This document shows, piece by piece, positions 55,601-64,000 of a DNA stretch of 64,000 nucleotides (the first letter of the stretch is position 1; each line of letters opens with the position of its first letter). The stretch lies in NCBI GenBank assembly GCA_008933995.1, contig WARS01000032.1, positions 62,001 through 126,000 on the forward strand. The letters run 5' to 3'. The position numbers and the translations under genes were made by a program. Below the pieces are notes generated by a model. That model saw nothing but the letters and a program-made list of their open reading frames with translations. It made no database searches and was not told the origin of the DNA. This DNA comes from Datnioides undecimradiatus (lineage: Eukaryota > Chordata > Actinopteri > Lobotiformes > Datnioididae).

Positions 55601-57168
55601 TATTTTTGTTTGTAGCTCACCCACAGGCTAAACTAAGATGATAAACATAGCAAACCTTATACTTACTTAACCTCGGCGTGCTAGCCTTGTCACTGTGAGC
55701 AGCTACAGCACAGCTAGCGTGGCTGCAGACTCTTGCCTGAACATTTATTGTTTATTTATACTTTCTTTGCTAAAATCACTTAAGCTTCATGCTTTATGCA
55801 TAGACTTTAAACTGAAATGATGACACTGTTTGTAGCCTATCTGCTAGACAATTTTATCTTGACGGAAATACATAATAAAAACTGTCACAATCGTGTTGCT
55901 TTGCTGTTTGACTGAAATCATAGATGTTTATTAGCTGCAGACAATAGCGATGTATGTCCTAACTTCACTTCCACTGTTTATTTGCTCTTCCCTTTCTCTC
56001 TCTTTAAGCAGCAAAGAGTACTGTTTGGCTTTCTCTCTCTCCTGTGTTTCTTATTTGTATGTAAAAATGTAGGCATGTATGCTGGATTTACATCAATAAG
56101 CAACCAAGAATGTGGCACACACAGTGGGGATCATGAAGGATTTTCAGTATAAACCTGCCACAGTGTAAACACAGCACCGTCTCAATCCTACCTTCAGGCT
56201 GAACAAACTCATGATTTTGGCGTGCGCCTCCGGCAGAGATGCTTGTTATCGATCATGTAATCTGCACTTTGGCCTTGAATTATGAGACCCATGTTGTGGG
56301 ACAAACCAGAGGTTATCACGGGACAACCCTTTGCCGCAGGCTCCACTTTGTGGCTTTGCTGAGGAAACATGCAGCAGGTGTATTTCCTTAAATCTGATTT
56401 TCAGTTGTTGATCTATCATAAAGAGAAATCGTGATCTCTGTTTGTGTAACAACAACCTTAACGTCTCCTTCCTTTGTGCCACAAAGCACAATAGCTGCTT
56501 TTCTCTAGTGCACAAGGCAGCAAACTAAAGTTTTGAATACTGTACTGCAGATAATGATTATGTTAATTATTAATTTATTTATTGAACATTCTAGATCAAT
56601 TAAAATAAAGGGTAATTGGCACAAAATGGCGAAAACATGGGGCTCATTTTGTCTAATCAACAGGTTTTCAATTTATAAGTCAATTTTTGTCAGTTTGGTA
56701 CGATTAATAACCTAAAGTGTCAATCGATTAACAAACCAGAGCTTTGTGGGCTGGCTGCTCGTTTTGCTGCGCAAGAGCCAAGAGAAAGGCCAAAAATGCC
56801 AACAAGCATTGATGAGATTCGAGCATTGAAACAGTTTCTTTTCAAATTTCCATATGTCTTAATATGACATGCGTGAAATGATGGCGACTTCTGGGGTCGA
56901 TTGAAAATGATGAATGTGAGATTTCTCTGTCAATACTGATGCTTCCCAAAACCTATCTACGCAATTTCCATAAAGTCTTAACAGTGCCCTCATTCACTGA
57001 CAGTAATTATACTCGTGTTTTAAAAGTGATATCATATGTTGTTGTTTAAATGCCACACAAAATCCATAGAAACAGCCAAAAGTGGGCGTCTTTTAACTCA
57101 CCATTACACTTCGCTCGATATCATTTATTTGCTTTTGTTTGTTTCTTTGTTTGTTTCATCACTCGCAG

Positions 57169-57258
57169 GGCGCATGAGTGCCACTGACATTCATTCTGTA
57201 AGGATGAGGGATGAGCTCGGTAAACCGCTGAATCCAGTCGGTTAATGAACAGCAAAAG
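57169..57258 (+). other. Candidate 90-bp leader exon with a small ORF
   Basis: Preceded by a long T-rich tract ending ATCACTCGCAG and followed by AAAAG|GTCAGT, so both splice sites look good. Inside, an ATG opens 23 codons (MSATDIHSVRMRDELGKPLN and three more) and stops at TAA 57,243-57,245. I recognise no family. It could be an alternative 5' UTR exon of the gene starting at 49 kb, or chance. Confidence 0.25.
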
Positions 57259-58236
57259 GTCAGTGTTGCGGTGGAGAGGAGATGAGGGGCTGATTCATTC
57301 ATGACGTGCCGTCATGCGTCTCCACAACCTCACTAGAAATAATAAAAACAACAACATAAAAAGACAGAAGAACGCATCAGATGCTCTTAAACTCTGGCTG
57401 GGTGATGTATGATGGACCCTCACTGACATACAGGTCTTCTGATTATAGGTGATAGCAGGCTTTCACCAGTGTAAGGTAACATAACACAGGCCGTAGCGTG
57501 TTTCACTGATGATACACCGATGAGCGCAAGACAAGTTTGATTTGACAGAATAACTTGAAGCTGAAACATCAGAACTGTATCGAAGCTGTCGCTATGTCCT
57601 CCCTGTAAATATGTTTGAAAATGTTTATTTTCATTCAACACAATGATGCATTAATAATGATGCAGTTTTTACTATATTGCTCATATTTCACTCAGTAATC
57701 CATATGAATAAGTGAGCAGTTTCAGACAACCTGAGGCTGAAGTGTATTCTCTATGTTCTTTAGTAATTGATTACTCATTTGATCTTTAAAAAGCAATGCA
57801 AACATCCATCTGTGTTTGGAGGACAATGAAAGTCACTACGTATTCACATTTGAGAAGTTTGAACCTGAAGTTTGATATTTATGCGTTGTCTGTACTTTTA
57901 AAAGAGAAGAGAGAATGAGAGAGTTTGGATTTATGTGCTTGATATGTTTAAATAGTTTATGAGCTTGGGTCTCGGCACAACTTTCGACTGTATTATTTAT
58001 TCCGGGTCCAGGCTAAAACGCAGTGGTTCACTATAACAATAGGTCATTTTCTTAACTCCTGCACAATATGTTTTGTCGTCACCATTGTGGCCTGCTTCTT
58101 AGTGACGTGACCCAGATCCTTCATAATGACAGTGTGTAATGTGCTCTGCCTCTGTCTCTCTGTTTTCATCGCGCTTCTCCCCCCTCCCCCCTCTCTCCCT
58201 TCATTTTTATGGTATCACTCATATGGGCTTGCGGCC

Positions 58237-58255
58237 GGGGGGGGGGGGGGGGGGG
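58237..58255 (+). repeat. Poly-G run of 19
   Basis: Nineteen consecutive G, read directly; able to form a G-quadruplex and prone to sequencing error. Confidence 0.85.
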
Positions 58256-58710
58256 ATAATCTTCAGCGCAGGCCCGACCTGACTGAAAATTGATTTGTAG
58301 TGTTGAAGTAATTTTTTTTCATACTTTAGATGGTCTGCAATACCTTTGACTATATTTAAAAATTACAAGTAGATAAAAAAGTGAAAACGGTGTCATTTAA
58401 AGACACGTGCTCCCTCTTTATGTGACCTCTTTTCATGTTCAGTGAATGTTGATTTTGCCACCTTTTTCCTAATACATTAGACACTGTTTAAGCTGGTAGT
58501 GCCAAGCCAAAGATAACTCCTGTTCGTCCCACTGTGCACCGGTTGGTTTGTGGGAGATGAACTTGCCTACAGCAAGATGTGCTGGAGCTATGAGAAAGCT
58601 CTGAGGCTCCATACTATCAAGTGTAGCATGGCTAATGCATTTTTGATAAGACCGGGAGGGCTGGGTTGTAGGTTAAAACGCAAGGGGCCCGGGGCTCAAG
58701 AGCCAGAGAG

Positions 58711-58790
58711 AGAGAGTGAAGGAGCCAAAAAAGGAGAAGAGAGAGATGGGGAGAGAGTGAAGGAGCCAAAAAAGGAGAAGAGAGAGAGTT
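58711..58790. repeat. 41-bp tandem duplication, purine-rich
   Basis: GAGAGTGAAGGAGCCAAAAA and the following GGAGAAGAGAGAG occur twice, 41 bp apart, with no visible differences in the shared core. Confidence 0.85.
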
Positions 58791-59139
58791 GCTCTGGCTG
58801 TGATCTTCATCCAGTTAAAGATTTTGCTTCTACACCCAGAGTCATGTTTCATAGGATAACTTTATTTTTTACTTTTTTGCTACTTATTCACAGTCAAAAT
58901 GTGAGGAAATATCACATTGTCATTATTCAGACAAGCAGTTATTATCTTCTGCCTCTTCTGGGCAGCAAAAACTATCACATCCACAACAATGATAATGTCA
59001 TCATCTTTTACATGTTCATTGTTGACTGGAAAACCGTCAGTAACTGTAACATCAATGGCAGTGAGTTTAAAGTCGTTACTTAAAGCCAAAGTTTACCATG
59101 TTGCTGTTTGCTTTCTTTCAGGGAGTTTAATGACAAGTT

Positions 59140-59545
59140 TTATGACATACCAATCAGATTGAGCACCACCAAGTATGTGGCTGTAACCAGCAGCTAGTTA
59201 GCTTAGCTTAACCCTAGGCCTGGCAGCAGGGAGAAACTGTCTCTGTCCAGGTGTAACAAAATCTGCCTGCCAGCCCTGCTGAAGCTCGCAAATTAACATG
59301 TTGAATCTCTTTTGTTAAATCTGTGCAAAAAACAAAAGTCTAAAAATGACATTTTGCAGGTTATGATCATTTCGTAACTTTAAGCAGTTGCCGGGCAACC
59401 AAAGCAGAGACTCTGGGAAGTTGCTGTGCCTGTGCAAGTGGTTTTAAAGTTTGATCTTCAACAGACAGACATAAGAGTGGTATCAATCTTCTCATCTAAC
59501 TCTCGGCAAGAAAGCGATGAATTTAATGTCGAAGTGTTCCTTTAA
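59140..59545 (+). repeat. Full-length-looking GCTAAGCTAA dispersed repeat with inverted ends
   Basis: The left end carries the reverse-complement core (AGTTAGCTTAGCTTAAC) and CAGCAGGGAGAAACTG. The right end carries ACAGACAT(A/G)AGAGTGGTAT, CTTCTCATCTAACTCTCGGC and GTGTTCCTTTAA. The two ends are thus partly inverted copies. Same family as at 8,139. Confidence 0.65.
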
Positions 59546-62500
59546 GCTCTGAAGAGCTCTGGGGCAACTGCAGAGTCTGATGACAAGTCTCTGCAGATTC
59601 ATCAGCAGCAGCAACTTTCAGATACAAATAGTCGCATGAGCCACCGTATTGTTAAAGTATGATGCTGAACAAAGCTGATACAAGTGGTCAGAGTAAGACG
59701 TCAGCGGTGTAGGACACTCAGTTATCTGTTGTCTTCCACGTCAGTTGGTAAAGATGGGCATATGAAATAAACAAAACAAGGCTTGTAGCCTGAGGACTCA
59801 GCTGAGAACATCTGCCATAGAAACACAAAGCTTGAGACTCTGGATGTCGACGTCTGTGCATGTGTTTACTCTGTTGTTGTGTGCGCATGTGTAGTGGTGA
59901 AGCATCTCTCATTGCTGCTGAGAAAGGGCGGCCTTCTGCTCTGTTGCATTAAACCTTATTATAAATGATCAATGATGATGTCACTGACAGGAAAATCAAG
60001 GCCCGTGTTCAGTCTCATATTCTTAGTTTGTTTGATGTTCTCAGCTCTCTGATGCCAAATGGATAGAAATACAGTATGTGGAGGAGTGGGCCCCGGGCAA
60101 TACGGCTGTATTACTTTTAGATTCAAACCACCATTCTTTGGTGCATCTTCGCTGCAGTTACAGATTCCTGTTTTCAGTTTTTGCATGTGCACCTGATTTG
60201 CAGTTTTCACTCATCCAAATGCACCGCTCCCTTTTCTTTCATCCCTCTTTGATCTTCTGCCATGTGCTTCATCAGGCTGACCTGCAATACGGCCTTGTGT
60301 GTCAGCCCAGAGGTGCCCTTGCAGACAGTCCTCTGCATAAAAACAAACAAAAAGCCCATTGGTGTTCATGCCAAACTAATGATAAGGTAACTATGAAGGT
60401 CATGTTGAGATGTTTGATGGCGTGCCGATGCCAAACCTGTTGTGTTACCTGACTGAGACTAACCTCACCAACCACTGCTGGTTTCCAAAAAGCCTGGTTA
60501 TCTCCGACAGCGCTTCTTACTGGTTTATTAATTAGTCAAGGGTGTGATTAAGTTGTTGATGCCTCATGTCATCGTTTTTGGAGCGTTGATTTTTGGCGCT
60601 GGCTGCAGGCGCGCTAATATTAGCAGCACTTGCTGCGGGGGACTTGGCTTTCAGGCTTTCAAACATAGTACACTCATTTAGTCAGCGTTCCCTCAGGTTA
60701 GATGTGTTGGCCTGTCCAGGTTTACATTGCAAATATTGCAGTAAGCGACGTCTGCATTTAGTTTTGAAGTGTCACTTTGTTTAAAGTGTTATCCTGTCAT
60801 TGCTCTGACTCACTGTGACTTAAGCAAGCTGCAGGGTGACAATGTTGTGGTGTCTTTTTTTTATTCTCTTAGTTACTGAAAGTTGGCAAAGATTGATATA
60901 ACATGATTTTAGTACTTGGTTGAACTTACAAAATATGGTCAGTACCCATAAAGCTGCAACCCTACCCCGTCACTTGCATTATAGAGCTTTTGCATGACTG
61001 ATGCCTGTTTTGGCTTGCATTGCATTGGCTCTGAAAGTCACCTTCATCACAGTCATTCTATCATATATAAAACAAAATGAAATTCAAGAAAAATAGAAAT
61101 CCCTGATTGTTTCTAGTAATGTAGATGAGATCCAGAGCCAAAATACTCACACTATTCGTTTTACATGACTAATCTGATGCCTCTGTGATGCACTGCAGGC
61201 AGCAGAGTTGCAGCATTGCCAACAGAAATAGATATGATAATGTTACTGTGACTCTGGAATAGACAATGTTGCTAATTTAATATTTTATTCTCTCTGTTCT
61301 ATAGCTGAAATGATTAGTAGAAAAAAATGATAAGCAACAATTTTGAAAATTCAGTTGTTTCATTTGTCATTTTTAAGCAAAAATGACAAACCGTTCTGTG
61401 GTTTCAGCTTCTTAGCTGTGAATATGTGCTGATTTTTTGGTCCTCTTTCATAGTAAACTGAATAGTTTAAAAATGCAGTTTGGATAAGTCAGTGCATGGT
61501 TTGGGAAAATTGCATTTTTTCTCAGACAACAGAATGATTGAAACTACCCGATCCATCAAGAAAATAAGAAAAAGCTTAATTGATTGATTCCCTGCAGCCA
61601 TAATCCATTATTTGGAGATCAGCTAGAAGGACAGATTATCAAAACAACATCATAGGGTACGGTCTCACTATAGACGTACAGTCATGATTTTTTTAACCTC
61701 AGACTGAATCAACAGTGGCTGCAAATGGCTTGAAATACACATACACATATTAATGTGACCCATGTTACAAAGAAAAAGTAGGCTGCACAAAGGTGCACAT
61801 CTCACAATTGTGGTTGAAACAATTGACGTTTGAAAATGTGTTCTGCTGATGCCCTTTGTGTTCCTGTCTTTGTGGAGAATGTGAAGCATGGCTGCATTTT
61901 TTAATATTTGACATGTCGGGTTGCTTGGTTCGAAAGAGAGGTGAAGCGGTGCTGCACAGCGAGAGCAATCTGTGGAAGTGAACAGACAAACCACACTGTG
62001 CAGTGTGAGTGCAGGGAAGGACTTTAGGAACCTTTTCATTTGCACTTAGAGATTCTTCGACCTTGCACCCTGACTCTGAGCTCTACTGAACTTGGGAACT
62101 TGTGAATAAAAGGTTACCCCGTTAAAATTCCTCAGGGTTGCTTTTGACCCTTTGGCCCTGCATGTACTGTAGCTGAAGCTGATCTCAACCCACAGATGTT
62201 CATGTGTTGTTGACCAGTGGTTAAATGTGAAGGATAAAAAGTCTCCAGAGCAGCTCTGCACTAGATGCTTTGAACCAGAGGTATTCAAATTAAAATTCAA
62301 AGAGGTCCGGTCAGAAAAAAAAAAAGACTTCTCAAGCAAAGGTTCAGAGAATCATAATGTCAAAATATGTCATGACTCAGTGTCATATACTGTATATTGA
62401 AGTAGCCTAGTAGTTTTATGGTCTGCATGTAATCAGCAACTGACAAAAATAAACTCAATAAAACCAATAGTTTATTGTCATTCAGTTCATACAGAATCAG

Positions 62501-63302
62501 AAGGATTTAAATAATCAGAACTTTAATAATGAAGCGTTAAATAAGTAAAGTAAAGGCTGAGTTTAAAAGTAAAATACATCAGAGAGATTTATTAAAAAAA
62601 TCTAACTTTAGTTTCCACTTGTGTTGTCAACTCCATTTCCCATCTCAGTAATAAACAATCTCTATCCATCTTAACAACTGAGAAGCTTTGACATCTCCTC
62701 TTCTCTTTCTTTCCATGTTTGACTCGTTTTATCCTTCAACTGATGTTGTATTTCCAAGTGTGTTTGTGACTGTTGCTCACCATCTCAATTCTCAACACTT
62801 GGGTGAATGCGCAGACCTGATTGGCTGAGTAGCATCATGTGAGGTGATTTACAAACGATGCAACTGATCTGTGAGTTTCAAGGTGGCTAAACCTGTGCTG
62901 TCAAAGCTAGAAAAGTTGTGCCAGAGAAATGGAAACACTCCTGCAAAATTGATTAATTCTCTGTAATTTATCAGTTATTAGTCCCATTAGATCAGTTTTG
63001 GGGCCTAAGATATGAACATCAGGATTTGAGGATAAAATAATTTATGCAACTCTATGTACCAGATGCTGCTGTTGCTCAACATCTCGATGTTTGTAGCTGT
63101 TCCTCTCAATCAAAAGCCCCCCAGCTCAGTCACAGACCATCTCTCCCTCCAGAATATGCTCGCCCTACACTCGATGAATTATGTACCCTCACAAATTACC
63201 AGTCTGGCCACCCGTCTGGCAACCAATTAAAATTTTAAGATACAGATGTTGTAGACGTTCTGCGAGCTTTAACTGGCACTTCATCTGAATGTACTTTTTG
63301 AA

Positions 63303-63331
<29 letters not shown>
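63303..63331. repeat. TG microsatellite
   Basis: Uninterrupted TG run, read directly. Confidence 0.95.
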
Positions 63332-63334
<3 letters not shown>

Positions 63335-64000
63335 TTGGGTGTGAAAGTGAGGCATCCATTCCATTTACGTGACAAGGCCAGAAATGATTGAACGAGTATA
63401 TCAAAGAGTTCCTCTTAAAGCCCGCACATGTTCCCGTGCACACAGCAGAGGTGTTGCCGACCGTGTGTGCTGCAACTTAATGCCTCGACGATCTGACTGA
63501 CTGCACTCCGTGACAGATTGGTTTGAACATCCGCTCACTGTCACTGAATCAAGTACATGTGTTAAATACTCCCATCTCATCTTACACCAAGTTCTCGTGT
63601 ATCCTCTGTAAAATGACATAAAATTGCACTTAGGTCAGGTCTTGCTGTACTGTAAGTTCTTATTCAGGTCTGTGAGAGTCACATCTGTAATTGTATACAT
63701 GAACAACCCCGGCAAAGCCTGAAACCACGGCACTACAACTAAGCCCTGCAGTGTTATTAAAATGTAAATTTCAGAGCTGCACCTTAAAAGATGAACCAGG
63801 CAAAATGAGAATAATAACAATGAAATATAACTTTCAGAAGAATAGGGTTTTTTTTCACTCTTAATTTAAGAATGATCACCAATGAGCGATATAAGAACGG
63901 AAGCTAATTTGCATCAGAGGAACTTTTTTTTTAAATAAAAAGTTTGATATGCAAAAAAAAGAAGAAGATTTTAAAAAGTTTGGAGGCCACTGATCTGGAT

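Larger units (their letters stand above)
49635..64000 (+). other. Possible long first intron or intergenic sequence
   Basis: No coding exon with recognisable similarity. Contains microsatellites, a dispersed repeat at 59.1-59.5 kb, a G-run at 58.24 kb, a tandem pair at 58.7 kb and one splice-flanked 90-bp candidate exon at 57,169-57,258, all listed separately. A GA-rich, leader-like patch lies at about 54,340-54,400. The window ends without a gene boundary. Confidence 0.4.

Noticed and set aside
58550-59083. 177-codon plus-strand frame
   Set aside because: The longest open frame in the window, but its middle is a purine-rich tandem repeat (Glu/Lys/Arg-rich), its end runs toward a dispersed repeat, and no family is recognisable.
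61925-61940. GGTTCGAAAG resembling a tRNA B box
   Set aside because: No A box at the right distance and no cloverleaf could be drawn.

Overview
The window looks like nuclear DNA of a ray-finned fish, most likely a percomorph (perch-like) teleost. It is AT-rich and gene-poor, its genes are split by GT-AG introns, and it carries teleost-type repeats and many TG microsatellites. The two protein-coding genes read as a fish kisspeptin receptor of the Kiss2r/GPR54-2 type and the vacuolar ATPase proteolipid subunit c''. There are no bacterial, CRISPR, tRNA or rRNA features that I can support.

Layout. 1 to about 8.5 kb is the flank beyond the 3' end of the receptor gene. It holds a 425-bp solo LTR with an exact 5-bp target duplication and a dispersed repeat. 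9,046-22,246 (minus strand) is a complete five-exon kisspeptin receptor, kiss2r (also called kiss1rb or gpr54b). Its splice sites and phases join into a 377-residue seven-transmembrane protein. About 22.3-23.4 kb is its probable leader and promoter. About 23.4-41.0 kb is a long spacer in which I find no convincing gene; it contains a fossil Tc1-like transposon (about 37.56-38.16 kb), a LINE-like tail, tandem repeats and another dispersed repeat. 41,207-45,447 (plus strand) is a complete eight-exon atp6v0b, 211 residues, followed by a possible long 3' UTR to about 47.78 kb. From about 49.15 kb a CpG-richer block with a strong splice donor at 49,634 looks like the first, mostly non-coding exon of another plus-strand gene. 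The coding part of that gene is not in the window. Human ATP6V0B is followed on the same strand by B4GALT2, so that is the best guess, but it is only inferred. The rest to 64 kb would then be its first intron, with repeats and one possible small leader exon.

The two genes are transcribed divergently and are functionally unrelated: one is a neuroendocrine receptor controlling reproduction, the other a housekeeping proton-pump subunit. I did not find a new multi-gene system here. The observations most worth a second look are the short, retainable intron 3 of the receptor, the start-codon choice and TFEB-like E-box of atp6v0b, the orphan first exon at 49 kb with a candidate downstream leader exon, and the well-preserved solo LTR.
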